A DNA stretch of 64,000 nucleotides from an uncultured Muribaculaceae bacterium (GCA_910579995.1 CAJTWH010000014.1:1-64000); one strand, 5' to 3'; shown: positions 48,082 to 58,044, counted from the stretch's first letter. The notes: generated by a model not told the origin, from the letters alone. Translations and numbers: made by a program.

Positions 48082-51000
48082 TTATTTTTTTACATGTATT
48101 GGTTCTGATAAAAATCTTGGTATTATACCAAAAATTCCAAGCCAGCCTACAGCTCCTCCTCCCCAAGGAGTGCGATAGTTCCATCCGCCTGAATAATAAA
48201 AAGTGTCGGGTATGGGGTATTTCTGTAGTAATTTGGCACTGAAAAAGATTGTTTCTTCCCTTGGTATGTAGTTCGTACTGGTTACAACTTCATGATTAGG
48301 TTTGTGAAAAGGAAATTCATTTCGCTTACCTCCATAATCAAAAGCAATATATGTAGCAGGATAGAGTTCAAAATCTCCTGTTGAGATGTTTCGATAATTC
48401 TCTAAAATTTGAAGTATTATGCCTTTGAATATTTTATTCACTTCATAGACAGAGAATACCAGATATACATCGGTTCCGAATAGTCCATTATTATACGTGG
48501 AGCCTCCTTCCTCATAATTTCCTCCTGCTCCTATGAAATAGCTGTCTTCCATGGTGTAAATGTTTTGGGATAGACCCATGTGGCGAAGTATGCAATTGTT
48601 GTCTTCTCCTACATATTCCCATCCGTCTGGAGCGAGGGAGGCGTCAGTCACTTTTTCGTCCCAAATGTATTTATTATCAGTATTATTATGAATCCAACCG
48701 TTTCCGTCCGGGTCAATGATGTTGATTGGGTTGTTTGCGCAAAAGACGTAATGAGACATGTCGTGATAAATTTCAGAATAATTATCAACAGCATTCCAAA
48801 GTGTTGTCGTGGGGTCGTAAAACCTCGCGCCGTAGTCGTATAGGTTGAGGCCTCGGTCGGTGATAAGCTCTTTGCCGGTGTATTTGTATTGGTTGGCCGT
48901 CGGGTTTGTCGACTCGGGCATGGGCATGCCGTAAGGGTAATAATAAGTCTCCTGCTCAATTACGGGTGCGGAGTTCTCGCTCCTTACCACAGCACGAATA
49001 TTTCCCTGCCGGTCGCGCACGAATGTGTGCACACCTATAGAGTCGATATAGCCAGTGGAGGTGTTTACGCGGTTGAACCGGTCGTTGGTATACTCATAAT
49101 GCCCATAGTGATTGTAATAATCGCAGACAAGGAAATCCATGCCCGGATTCCATGGTTTCAATCCCGAGCCACTCCCGATAAGGCTTGCGGCAGAGAAAGG
49201 ACGGGGTTTTAATGTAGGGATACTGTCGGAAACCTCAAGCAAATACCGGTAAGGCGCGTAGGCTCTTTGCAGAAGTGTGCCTGAGGCCGAGTGGGTAAAC
49301 TCGACTACACCTTGGTCGAAAGCCGCTGTCGAGAGCATATTATTGCTGTCCCACCGGTATCTTACATCGCGGTTGGCGTCGTAGGTGGTGTTGCCGTTTG
49401 CGTCGTAAGTATATTCGATATCCTCGTCGGCGCCGTCGATAAAGTTCATGGTGGATTCAGATATCATAGTCGGTGCGGTGTCGTCGATTTTCACGACCCG
49501 GTTGCCATTGTAGGTGTAATTCAGTTTGTCGATATCCTGCACCATTGACGAACCGACATTTGACATCCTCGAGAGATAAGTCATGTTGCCGTTGAGGTCG
49601 TATTGATACGACGAGGGGCGGGTGGTGCCGTTTACAAATATTGAGGCACTCGAAAGACGGTCGGCATTATCGTAGAAGTAGGAGCTTGATATAGAAGCGC
49701 CTCCAGTAATCTTATCGAAAACACCGGCTACTGAGCCATTGTATTTTTCAGAGTAAGAGGTAGTCTGCGAGAAAACCTCTGAAGTCTGCTTAGTGAGCGA
49801 ACCCCTGACGTTATATGTGTAGTTGTCGGTGAAAGCTCCCGTGAAATTGCTCTCTGGTGTGCCAATTCGGTTGTATGTCGGTTGTTGGAGTACAATCGGG
49901 TCGCCTCCGTCGTAAGATACGGTTTCCTGAGTCAGACGGCCGGAAGAGTCGTAAGTATAGGCGTGTGAGTCTGTGTGGCCACCGTCAGGGTGTATAAGCC
50001 GGTTGACTGAGGTGCTCACGCTGCCGTCGATATTATATTCATTGTCGGTGATCAGGCATACACCCGGGGAATGGAAAGTGCGCAATGTGCTGTATGGGCG
50101 GTCTTCAAGGTCGTATTTTATGACTGTGGCGGCATAGCGCGCGGGAGATGAGCCCATGACTCTTTCGAGGGTGCATGTCACAAGGCCGGTAGGCCATTCG
50201 TATTCGTCGATAAGGTCTGACGGAATATCTTCGATGTGGCGCAGATTGTAGTATCTGTCGTAATATGTCACCGTGTGGATTTCCATGGCCGGTAGAGTGG
50301 AGGCCGGTACATAGCCGGTTGAGTCTATGCCAATGGCGTCGCCGTCGAAAACGGCGCGCATTCTCGGTGTCACTGACGGCTCATCGCAGATACCGGTGAC
50401 TACCGGGCGCGCGATATCGTCGTAGAGGGTGAAGCGGCATTTGCCTTTGCCGCGCAGGTTGCCGTCGACGGTGTATGCCACAAGACCGTCGGGGTCGTAA
50501 ACTGTAGTCACCGGGTCAACACCGGGCATTTTGGCATATACCTGCCGCAGAGCGTCGTCGTAGCGGTAGACGTAAGCGTAGCGCTCGATCAACTGATCCA
50601 TATTGCCATCGGAGATGTCATAGCTGCCGTCTTTTAGGGCGTCGGCACCCATGGGCTGCAATATCAGTACGACATTGTCGAAGTGGTCGTATAAAGTATA
50701 GGTGTCGATAAATTGCTTTGCCGAGAGTACTTTGCGGGTAAGAATGGTGCGTCCACGCCAGTCGGTGAAAGTCAAGGTCTTGTGACCGTCGCCGTCGGTG
50801 GCTCTTACAACGTCGAGATAAGCGTCAGGATATACGCCATTGCATATCAGTCTGTCGCCTTTGACTGTCAAACGTCTGCAACAGAGTTCGCCAGAAGCAG
50901 TATTGCAGGTATATTCGGCAGTAGTGGGGTGTCCGTTCATGTCTTTGCCGGGAGCTGTGGCGGCGATGATATTGTCCGAACCGTCAGCGTCGTAGATATT

Positions 51001-54000
51001 CTCTGTGAAAGCTCTGCTGTCGCCATAGAAGTCTGCCGCGCTCTCCGCCAAGGGCCTCGGTTGCCACTCCTTTACGGCTCGGTCGAGGGCATCATATTCG
51101 GTCTCCCCCACAACGTCGCCGTCATCGCCCCCGAATCCGATGGCTATCCTCTGTGTAGGTAAGCCGAATCCGTCGAATACCGTTCGGCGGGTTGCCTCGC
51201 CTCCGGCTGTCGCAGTGGTGGCCGTAACGGAGTTTTCGCCGTCTTCTTCGTAGTTGCTATAGGTGTACGACTCAATGACATCGTCGTTGTTGTTTCTTAT
51301 TTCAGACAGACGCGTGTTGTCGTAGTTGAAAAATCTCATGCGCCAAGTCGGATATTTTATTGAATAGCAACCAACAAAATTTTCATAGCTGTATTCATAG
51401 ATAATGTCAGAGCCTACGATTTCCTTACTCCACATTTCACCGTATGGCGACCAACGGTATTTGACTGTCGTACCGTCGCGTTGGGACACAAACTCGGGAT
51501 AGTCGGTCGGGGTAAGGCATCCGGCATATCTCACGCTGTCGATCAAAGCGCCATGCCGGCGCACAGTCTGCATTATCGGGCGGACTGTCTGCTTGTCTTT
51601 AGTGTAGAAATATTGGGTATGAATAGAGTCGCAATAGTCTGCGCCGTGCACAAATGTCTTTTTTGCCAACGGCAGATATTTGGGCTTCCATATAGAGTTG
51701 AAGAATTTAGACTGCACATCTGTATTATATATGTATACTTCACTTATACTGTCGCCTGAGAAGCTGTATGTGACGCCTCGTGGACGGTACATTTCTGAAA
51801 TGAGTATGCTGTCTTCGAGAAAGCCACGAAGTCGCCTTAAACGTCTTACTTTTGGAGCGTTCACGATCTCTGAGTTTATTTCTTTTTCAATAATCAGAGG
51901 CTCATAAACATAGTCTTTGCTTATAGTTCTTTCCTTTCCGTCGGGATAGTGGCGTGTTGTCTTGCTGCCCTTGCATACGAAATGGCGGGAGCAGGCATAT
52001 ACGTCACCGGTAGAAAAATGCTCTAACCATTTGATATTGTTTTCACTCAATTGCTCTCCACGGCAATTGAGGCTCTGATATATGAGGCTTTCGAAATGGC
52101 GGCTAACCAAGAGGGTGTCGGGTTTATCTATCCGATATGAGTATGTGGTGCTTGTGGCAGGTGTGTAGTTGCCGTTTTTATAAGCCATTACGGTCTTGGC
52201 CTTAAGCATAGGGCCTCCTCCATATTCCTCTACGAAATATTCTGTAAGTCTGTGAGGAGCGAATATGGAGCGGTATCTGCCCGGGTCTGCCGGGTTAAGA
52301 GAATCTTTGTAGCCAAGGTAAAGATTTCGAGGAGAGTTGAAACTGATAGGCTTGTGAGAATCATATTGCATTTTTGTGGAAATGCAGAGGCTGAGGTCAT
52401 ATTCGTAGCGGGTCTTTATCGGGCTGCTGAGTCCGGTGCCTGAAACCGTTTCCTCCACTGTGTCGTAATAAACTCTCATACTGCCCAACGACCTGCCTGC
52501 CCGGCGTGCAGTCGAAGTGAAGTCCACCGACATCACAAAACCGCAGTAACCTCCATCAATATGGTTTGAATTACATTTTCCGCTTGGTGCAAGGAAATCA
52601 TCTATGCCAAACGCGCGTATATCCATATTAAGAGTGTCACCGCTATATTTGAACTCTCGCAATCTCTCGCGACCTGTAGACTTGTCGAGAGTTTTTATAG
52701 ATTTTATGCGAGTGCCGACAGAGAGGTTATTATCCCATATACCTGTGTCTCCATGCAATTGAGCCGCTGCGGGTTCGTAGGTGAAAATTGTTCGTAATCC
52801 TGCTGATGTCGTCACTTCCTGAAGCATACCGCGCGTAAGATTGGCCGGCACAATCTTACGGCTGCCGTTAATCTGAAGATACTCATTGAGAATACTTGAA
52901 GAATAATCGGAAAAGAAGAGCCCATTGGGGTAGCCGAAGATATCGCCCGGACTTTCTTCATCGTCAAAATAGCTTAATTTGTATTTTTCGAGTGTTTTCA
53001 CGTAGCTCGCCAATCTAATGGAGGTAAGCTGTCTGCGGTTGTCGGTATCCGCAGAGTATTCAAAATGGGCTGCATGTGTAGTAGCTCCATAGTGATCTCT
53101 CAATGCTACAGTTTCGAGCTGGTCGGGTACACTTATTCTATATCCGGGTTTGGTCTTGTATTCAAACTCTATATGATAGTCCTTTGCCCGGATATTTTTA
53201 GGTAACTTTGGCTTGTCGTAATTGACAGTGTATATCGGACTGTCCTTAACCTTGTCCTTTATAATGCCTTTGCTGATAGTTTCACCCTTTTCATCACCTC
53301 GGCAGCCTTTGCCATCTTCAGTGATAGGCCACCGGTAGCTCAAAGTCTTGATTCTTGTGTCTTGCTCGATACTCCAAGGAGTTCCATTTTCATATTCAAT
53401 GAAAATGGTGTCGTTGCGTTCGGGTGTTATGATTTTTGTGAGGTGCCATGCCGACACAATGGTAAATGCGTCGATGGTCTTTGTCCACGAAGGTCTTGTA
53501 TAGCTATATCGTGTTTCTTCTTTCTCTTCATATTTATACATAAAGCCGTCATGGTCAGTGACAGTGAAACTTTCGGTCTTTCGACTGTCGGTAGCGGCTT
53601 CTCTGCCAATCTCGAGTTCGCTGTAGCCAAGCTTTTTTATATCGTATTGTTTGTAATCCTTGTTCCATATCATAATGAAGGTCAAGGCTTCTCCTGTCGG
53701 GGTTACGACAGTATATCGGTCTGCGTCTGAGTCGAGCTTGTTGTTGAGGAGTTTGTTGTAGTACTCCAACCTTTTTACAGAATCAGAGGGTACATTCAGG
53801 TCGATCAACGAGTTTTTCCAATCGTCAGGCATGGAGGACAACTGTCTTGTCACAGAGCCAAGTCCGCTGAGATTCCAACCGAGACCAAGCATCCCTGCAT
53901 ATTGATTGACTTTTTTTGCCTCGCAGCGGTAGTGCAGTCCGAGCGATACTCCACAGTATGCGGTAGACATAGATACAAGAGGAATCGTAATTGAGGCAGT

Positions 54001-54174
54001 GCCGGTAGAGTAAGAAACCGGACAATCGGAAAATGGCCTCATTACAGCAGATTCGGATGTCGCGTCTGTGAAATTTTCAATCATTGGTTCTTCAGTGTCT
54101 GCAACCTCCACTCCCATTACAGGAAAGCATACCAACACGAAAAGCAGGAAAAGAAAATATACTGCGGGCTTCAT
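48082..54174 (-). CDS. Exported RHS/YD-repeat protein with variable C-terminal tip
   Basis: This 2030-residue protein has a signal peptide (about 1-22). Residues about 30-800 form an N-terminal region with many YD-type strands. Dozens of YD repeats follow (for example YTYDANGNTTYDA). The RHS core ends with LYDYGARFYDPTTTLWNAVD and NPINIIDPDGNGW, where the shell normally self-cleaves. The last 203 residues (DNA 48085-48693) form the tip, which has no family I recognise. It is Gly/Tyr/Phe-rich with a W-N-Y-R-T-P-W-G-G-G segment near the end. RHS shells encase toxic tips, and the signal peptide indicates Sec export rather than type VI loading. Two likely immunity genes follow. Confidence 0.88.
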   Translation of the reverse strand: MKPAVYFLFLLFVLVCFPVMGVEVADTEEPMIENFTDATSESAVMRPFSDCPVSYSTGTASITIPLVSMSTAYCGVSLGLHYRCEAKKVNQYAGMLGLGWNLSGLGSVTRQLSSMPDDWKNSLIDLNVPSDSVKRLEYYNKLLNNKLDSDADRYTVVTPTGEALTFIMIWNKDYKQYDIKKLGYSELEIGREAATDSRKTESFTVTDHDGFMYKYEEKEETRYSYTRPSWTKTIDAFTIVSAWHLTKIITPERNDTIFIEYENGTPWSIEQDTRIKTLSYRWPITEDGKGCRGDEKGETISKGIIKDKVKDSPIYTVNYDKPKLPKNIRAKDYHIEFEYKTKPGYRISVPDQLETVALRDHYGATTHAAHFEYSADTDNRRQLTSIRLASYVKTLEKYKLSYFDDEESPGDIFGYPNGLFFSDYSSSILNEYLQINGSRKIVPANLTRGMLQEVTTSAGLRTIFTYEPAAAQLHGDTGIWDNNLSVGTRIKSIKTLDKSTGRERLREFKYSGDTLNMDIRAFGIDDFLAPSGKCNSNHIDGGYCGFVMSVDFTSTARRAGRSLGSMRVYYDTVEETVSGTGLSSPIKTRYEYDLSLCISTKMQYDSHKPISFNSPRNLYLGYKDSLNPADPGRYRSIFAPHRLTEYFVEEYGGGPMLKAKTVMAYKNGNYTPATSTTYSYRIDKPDTLLVSRHFESLIYQSLNCRGEQLSENNIKWLEHFSTGDVYACSRHFVCKGSKTTRHYPDGKERTISKDYVYEPLIIEKEINSEIVNAPKVRRLRRLRGFLEDSILISEMYRPRGVTYSFSGDSISEVYIYNTDVQSKFFNSIWKPKYLPLAKKTFVHGADYCDSIHTQYFYTKDKQTVRPIMQTVRRHGALIDSVRYAGCLTPTDYPEFVSQRDGTTVKYRWSPYGEMWSKEIVGSDIIYEYSYENFVGCYSIKYPTWRMRFFNYDNTRLSEIRNNNDDVIESYTYSNYEEDGENSVTATTATAGGEATRRTVFDGFGLPTQRIAIGFGGDDGDVVGETEYDALDRAVKEWQPRPLAESAADFYGDSRAFTENIYDADGSDNIIAATAPGKDMNGHPTTAEYTCNTASGELCCRRLTVKGDRLICNGVYPDAYLDVVRATDGDGHKTLTFTDWRGRTILTRKVLSAKQFIDTYTLYDHFDNVVLILQPMGADALKDGSYDISDGNMDQLIERYAYVYRYDDALRQVYAKMPGVDPVTTVYDPDGLVAYTVDGNLRGKGKCRFTLYDDIARPVVTGICDEPSVTPRMRAVFDGDAIGIDSTGYVPASTLPAMEIHTVTYYDRYYNLRHIEDIPSDLIDEYEWPTGLVTCTLERVMGSSPARYAATVIKYDLEDRPYSTLRTFHSPGVCLITDNEYNIDGSVSTSVNRLIHPDGGHTDSHAYTYDSSGRLTQETVSYDGGDPIVLQQPTYNRIGTPESNFTGAFTDNYTYNVRGSLTKQTSEVFSQTTSYSEKYNGSVAGVFDKITGGASISSSYFYDNADRLSSASIFVNGTTRPSSYQYDLNGNMTYLSRMSNVGSSMVQDIDKLNYTYNGNRVVKIDDTAPTMISESTMNFIDGADEDIEYTYDANGNTTYDANRDVRYRWDSNNMLSTAAFDQGVVEFTHSASGTLLQRAYAPYRYLLEVSDSIPTLKPRPFSAASLIGSGSGLKPWNPGMDFLVCDYYNHYGHYEYTNDRFNRVNTSTGYIDSIGVHTFVRDRQGNIRAVVRSENSAPVIEQETYYYPYGMPMPESTNPTANQYKYTGKELITDRGLNLYDYGARFYDPTTTLWNAVDNYSEIYHDMSHYVFCANNPINIIDPDGNGWIHNNTDNKYIWDEKVTDASLAPDGWEYVGEDNNCILRHMGLSQNIYTMEDSYFIGAGGNYEEGGSTYNNGLFGTDVYLVFSVYEVNKIFKGIILQILENYRNISTGDFELYPATYIAFDYGGKRNEFPFHKPNHEVVTSTNYIPREETIFFSAKLLQKYPIPDTFYYSGGWNYRTPWGGGAVGWLGIFGIIPRFLSEPIHVKK

Positions 54175-54190
54175 AGTTTTAGATTTTTTA

Positions 54191-54221
54191 CAAAATTAAC
54201 AATAATGGAGGGGGTGGCAAA
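54191..54221 (-). promoter_or_regulatory. Promoter of the RHS operon
   Basis: Minus strand: TTTG (complement of 54218-54221), 19-bp spacer, TAATTTTG (complement of 54191-54198), about 17 bp before the ATG at 54174. Confidence 0.75.
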
Positions 54222-54284
54222 TAGTTGGGGATTAGGGTATTTGTGAAATTTTGTTAAATAGAGCGTTATTTGCGGCGGATTGTC

Positions 54285-54292
54285 TACTTTTG
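54285..54292 (+). promoter_or_regulatory. -7 box of the MalY-type lyase operon
   Basis: TACTTTTG on the plus strand, 26 bp before the ATG at 54318. It lies downstream of the in-frame ATG at 54270 and so argues for the later start. The upstream box is unclear. Confidence 0.55.
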
Positions 54293-54317
54293 TAAAATCA
54301 ATTTAACCGTAGCCGAT

Positions 54318-55514
54318 ATGACACAGTATAATTTCGACGATGTTATCAACCGCCAAGGCACGCAGGCGATGAAAATCGAAGGGCTCGACCGCGTGTTTGG
54401 CCGTCACGACCTTACTCCGCTCTGGATTGCAGATCTTGATTTTGCCGTTTGCCCGCAGATTACTGCGGCTTTGGCGCAGCGCCTTCAGCACCCCGTGCTC
54501 GGATATTCCGAAGCGGGCGAGAGCTATTGGCAGTCGATAATTGACTGGGAGCTGCGCCGCCACGGTTTTGCCATCGCGCGCGACGAATTGAGTTTCATTC
54601 CCGGCGTGGTAAAAGGCATAGCCTTGGCTGTGAATTACTTCTCGGAGCGCGGCGACGCCGTGGTGATACAATCGCCGGTATATACGCCCTTCCGCACCGT
54701 AGTAGAGGGCAACGGCCGACGAGTGGTGGAGAATCCTCTCGTGCCGACGGCCGACGGTTATGATATGGATCTCGACGGTCTGCGCGCCGTCATTGAGGCC
54801 GAGCACCCCAAAATGCTCATCCTCTGCAACCCCCACAACCCCATCGGCGTGCAGTGGGACCGCGACACCATGGCCGAGCTCGCAGCGATATGCCGCGCCG
54901 CCGGCATGGTGGTTGTCAGCGACGAGATCCACGGCGACCTCATGCTCCACGGGCGCAAGCACATACCATTCCTGAGCTGCGGCGAAGACGCCCGCGCCGT
55001 GGGCATTATGCTCGGTGCGCCGTCGAAGACTTTCAATATTCCCGGTCTTGTGAGCTCGTGGATGGTGGTTAAAAATGAAGAGCTGCGCGAGCCCTATTAC
55101 AAATGGCTTGAGGCCAACGAGTTCAATGCTCCTGTGCTGTTCTCTACCATCGGCGCCGAGGCCGCATATAACAACGGCGAGGCATGGCTCGACCAGATGT
55201 TGCGCTATGTGGAGAGCAACCTCGAGTTTGTAGACGAATATATAGCCAAGCACATACCCGGGCTGCGCATAGTGCGCCCGCAGGCCTCATTCCTTGTGTG
55301 GCTCGATTTCCGCTCGCTCCATCTGTGCCAGCGCGAGATTATGGACCTGCTGCTCGATAAGGCGCACCTTGCCCTCAACGACGGCTCGATGTTCGGACGT
55401 CAGGGCGAAGGCTTCGCGCGCCTCAACATCGGCACACCGCGTTGCGTGCTCGCCCATGCCCTCGACAGCCTCCGCGCCGCCGTATGCGGAGTGTGCCTGC
55501 AAAACTGCAATTGA
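54318..55514 (+). CDS. PLP-dependent C-S lyase/aminotransferase, MalY/PatB family
   Basis: The product has 398 residues from the ATG at 54318, after a TACTTTTG -7 box. It is a fold-type I aminotransferase. Visible features: the WIADLDFAVCPQI segment near residue 35 characteristic of MalY/PatB, LLCNPHNPIGVQW-type residues (as LILCNPHNPIG), the VSDEIHGDLML aspartate segment, and the PLP lysine in APSKTFNIPGL. These enzymes release sulfide or ammonia from cystathionine or cysteine and can act in methionine or thiol metabolism. It is first in a plus-strand run with aroA, 37 bp upstream. Confidence 0.9.
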   Translation: MTQYNFDDVINRQGTQAMKIEGLDRVFGRHDLTPLWIADLDFAVCPQITAALAQRLQHPVLGYSEAGESYWQSIIDWELRRHGFAIARDELSFIPGVVKGIALAVNYFSERGDAVVIQSPVYTPFRTVVEGNGRRVVENPLVPTADGYDMDLDGLRAVIEAEHPKMLILCNPHNPIGVQWDRDTMAELAAICRAAGMVVVSDEIHGDLMLHGRKHIPFLSCGEDARAVGIMLGAPSKTFNIPGLVSSWMVVKNEELREPYYKWLEANEFNAPVLFSTIGAEAAYNNGEAWLDQMLRYVESNLEFVDEYIAKHIPGLRIVRPQASFLVWLDFRSLHLCQREIMDLLLDKAHLALNDGSMFGRQGEGFARLNIGTPRCVLAHALDSLRAAVCGVCLQNCN

Positions 55515-55517
55515 TTT

Positions 55518-55536
55518 AAGTTTCGATTGCGAAGTT
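55518..55536. repeat. Short palindrome between the lyase gene and aroA
   Basis: AAGTTTCGATTGCGAAGTT is a variant of the AAGTTTCGC/GCGAAACTT family, starting 3 bp after the stop codon at 55514. It lies in the 37-bp spacer before aroA. Confidence 0.65.
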
Positions 55537-55551
55537 AAGAATAAAAATAAA

Positions 55552-56817
55552 ATGGATTACCGCATATTTCCGCCCGAGGAGATACTCGAGGCTACTGTCA
55601 ACCTGCCGTTGAGCAAGAGCATGGCCATGCGTGCGATAGCACTGCGCTGGCTTATCGACGGCACTGTAGACGAGTCGCTTGAATCTTTGTGTATCGACAC
55701 CGAGGTGCTTGCCCGCAATCTCAGGGCTTATACCTCCCACACCCCGATGGAGTGCGATTGCGACGCTTCGGGCGCGGCTCTGCGCTTTATGATTGCCATT
55801 CTGGCGTCGCGTGAAGGCGCAAACTATACCATCGGCGGCAACGAACGCCTCAACCGCCGCCCTGTAAAGCCCCTCGTTGACGCCCTGCGCGACCTCGGTG
55901 CCACTATCGAATATCAAGGCGAAGAAGGCTTCGCTCCGCTCAAGATTGCCGGCCGCCGTCTTGCCGGAGGCAGCGTTGAAGTCGACGCCACGGTGAGCTC
56001 GCAGATAATATCGGCGCTCATGCTCATAGCCCCGACTCTTGCCGCCGGCCTCGAGATTAAGCTCAGAGGCAATGTGCAGTCTGCCCCCTATATTAAAATG
56101 ACTGCGGGCATGATGAAAGCGTGCGGAGCCGATGTGGAGGTAGAGCGCGACAGCGTAGTGGTGAAGCCCGGCGGATATAAGCGCGTGGATTGTGATATCG
56201 AGCCCGACTGGAGCGCTGCCTCATATTGGTATGAGGTCGCCGCCCTCACAGCCGGATGGGTGACATTGCCCGGCCTTGCCGACAAATCGCTGCAGGGCGA
56301 CAGAGGCATAGCCCCGCTATTCGAACGCCTCGGCGTAGTGACCGAATTTGAAGACGGCGGCGCCGAACTGTCGGCAACCCCCGACCTCTACAACAGCCTC
56401 GACGCGGACCTCACCGATATGCCCGACGCCGTGCCGGCATTGGCCGTTACCGCCGCCATGGCCGGTATTCCGTTCCGCCTCTCCGGCGTAGGAGCCCTGC
56501 ATGACAAAGAGTGCGACCGCATAGAAGCCCTCGCCGCCGAGCTTGCTAAACTCGGCATACTCACCGAGACCGAGCAATACGGCACCGTCTTCGTGTGGGA
56601 CCGACGCCGCGTGCCCATCAAGACACTTCCCGAATTCGACACCCACGGCGACCACCGTATGGCGATGGCTCTTGCCCCGGTAGCCGTATTCGTGCCCGGA
56701 ATTGTGATAAAGGATGTCGAGGTCGTGGCGAAATCTTACCCGGCTTTCTGGGATGACCTCCGCAATGCCGGCTTCTCACTCCTTGACCCGGCAGAGAAAA
56801 TCGAAGAAGAATCATGA
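55552..56817 (+). CDS. aroA: 3-phosphoshikimate 1-carboxyvinyltransferase (EPSP synthase)
   Basis: The product has 421 residues from the ATG at 55552. The long upstream reading frame is out of frame with the preceding lyase and not protein-like. The enzyme transfers enolpyruvate from PEP to shikimate-3-phosphate in the aromatic amino acid pathway. Motifs: LSKSMAMRAIAL near residue 16, DASGAALRFMIAI near 70, GNERLNRRPVKPLVDALRDLG, SSQIISALMLIAP and EPDWSAASYWYE. It overlaps the small membrane protein gene by 4 bp. The position-16 motif lacks the more usual N-R-x-L pattern of Escherichia coli but fits Bacteroidetes enzymes. Confidence 0.95.
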   Translation: MDYRIFPPEEILEATVNLPLSKSMAMRAIALRWLIDGTVDESLESLCIDTEVLARNLRAYTSHTPMECDCDASGAALRFMIAILASREGANYTIGGNERLNRRPVKPLVDALRDLGATIEYQGEEGFAPLKIAGRRLAGGSVEVDATVSSQIISALMLIAPTLAAGLEIKLRGNVQSAPYIKMTAGMMKACGADVEVERDSVVVKPGGYKRVDCDIEPDWSAASYWYEVAALTAGWVTLPGLADKSLQGDRGIAPLFERLGVVTEFEDGGAELSATPDLYNSLDADLTDMPDAVPALAVTAAMAGIPFRLSGVGALHDKECDRIEALAAELAKLGILTETEQYGTVFVWDRRRVPIKTLPEFDTHGDHRMAMALAPVAVFVPGIVIKDVEVVAKSYPAFWDDLRNAGFSLLDPAEKIEEES

Positions 56818-57239
56818 CCGTAGCTCTGATATTACTTGTAGTACTTATTGTTGCCGGAGTGTTGCTATGGCTTCACGACCGCCTGACATCATCGCCCGAC
56901 GCGCCTGAGCAGACGGCTGAAGAGCCGGCCGAGTGCTGCGGCATGCACATCACTTGCGAGCGCGACTCGCTGCTGGCAGCCGTGTCGGAAGAGATAGAGT
57001 ACTACGACGATGAAGAGCTCGACGTATACCGCGACCGCGACGCCGACTCATACGCCGACGCCGAGATAGAGCAATTCCGCGACGTGCTGCTAACCACAGC
57101 ACCTGCCGACATCGCCGGCTGGGCGCGCAGTCTGCAGCTACGCCATATCAACTTACCGACTCCCGTGCGCGACGAACTGATAATGATTGTTGCCGAGGCA
57201 CGCCGCCAACATACTGCAGATAATGCTCAGATATCTTGA
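56814..57239 (+). CDS. Small membrane-anchored protein with a CCGMH motif
   Basis: This 141-residue protein starts with one membrane helix (about 3-22), followed by an acidic soluble domain. A CCGMHITCERD motif (residues about 41-51) carries three cysteines and a histidine, suitable for a metal or cluster site. Then come acidic segments (EYYDDEELDVYRDRDADSY) and a C-terminal helical part with RSLQLRHINLP. I have seen similar sequences only as uncharacterised Bacteroidales proteins. It overlaps aroA by 4 bp and the ABC permease gene by 17 bp, so it belongs to this operon. Confidence 0.75.
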   Translation: MTVALILLVVLIVAGVLLWLHDRLTSSPDAPEQTAEEPAECCGMHITCERDSLLAAVSEEIEYYDDEELDVYRDRDADSYADAEIEQFRDVLLTTAPADIAGWARSLQLRHINLPTPVRDELIMIVAEARRQHTADNAQIS

Positions 57240-58044
57240 CTACAGTTTCTTTTGCAACGCCCTTGCGGGTGTTGTGCTGATAAGCCTGTGTGCCGCCATC
57301 ATCGGCACATATATAATCACGCGCCGCTTGGTGTCGATCAGCGGCGGCGTCACCCATGCCTGCTTCGGCGGCCTCGGCCTCGGCTATTTCTTGGGTATCA
57401 ACCCGGTTGTGATGGCCGGCGTGTTTGCCGTAGGCTCATCGGTGGGTGTAGAGGTGCTGTCGCGGCGCATGAGTCTGCGCGAAGACTCGGCAATCGCCGT
57501 GATATGGGCACTCGGCATGGCCTTGGGTGTGCTGTTCGTGTTTCTTACTCCGGGTTATGTGCCTGAGCTCAACGCCTTTCTCTTCGGCAACATTCTCACC
57601 GTGTCGGGAGCCGACCTGCAGGCCATAGCCATATTCACGGCAGTGCTCGCCGCCTTTTTCGCATGGCAATACCGCAATATCGTAGCAATTGCATTTGACC
57701 GCGATTTTGCCACAGTGTCAGGGCTGCCGGTGCGCTTCATATCATATACGATGACCGTTCTGGTGGCCGTGTGCATAGTGCTCACCATCAGGCTTGCCGG
57801 TATCATGATGTTGATGTCAATGCTCTCTTTGCCCATCATTACCGCCGAGGTGTTTTGGCGCCGCTATCTGCCGGTGATGTGTGGCTCGGCTGTATTCTCA
57901 CTTGTGGCGACTGTGGGCGGCCTCTTCGCCTCCACAGCTGTAGATGTGCCATGCTCGGCGCTTATAGTGCTGATAATGGTGGCTTTGTTTCTCATGGCCA
58001 AGCTTATAGCTTTTCTAACTACAAAAAATCGGATAATTCAATGA
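57223..58044 (+). CDS. ABC-3 family permease, ZnuB-like
   Basis: The product has 273 residues from the ATG at 57223. About eight hydrophobic helices are seen. The segment RRLVSISGGVTHACFGGLGLGYFLGIN near the N terminus and GIMMLMSMLSLPIITAEVF in the second half match metal-transport permeases of the ZnuB/MntB type (zinc or manganese). The partner ATPase and binding protein are not in the window. It overlaps the preceding gene by 17 bp and the TPR gene by 4 bp. Confidence 0.87.
   Translation: MLRYLDYSFFCNALAGVVLISLCAAIIGTYIITRRLVSISGGVTHACFGGLGLGYFLGINPVVMAGVFAVGSSVGVEVLSRRMSLREDSAIAVIWALGMALGVLFVFLTPGYVPELNAFLFGNILTVSGADLQAIAIFTAVLAAFFAWQYRNIVAIAFDRDFATVSGLPVRFISYTMTVLVAVCIVLTIRLAGIMMLMSMLSLPIITAEVFWRRYLPVMCGSAVFSLVATVGGLFASTAVDVPCSALIVLIMVALFLMAKLIAFLTTKNRIIQ

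Noticed and set aside
54270..54317. Upstream ATG for the MalY-type lyase
   Set aside because: It lies before the predicted -7 box, and the extension has no family similarity.
55294..55551. N-terminal extension of aroA
   Set aside because: It overlaps the lyase gene in another frame, with Ser/Ala/Arg-rich nonsense composition. The ATG at 55552 matches the EPSP synthase N terminus.
57771..58040. Earlier start for the TPR protein
   Set aside because: It overlaps the permease gene in another frame. The ATG at 58041 gives a clean signal peptide and a 4-bp overlap.
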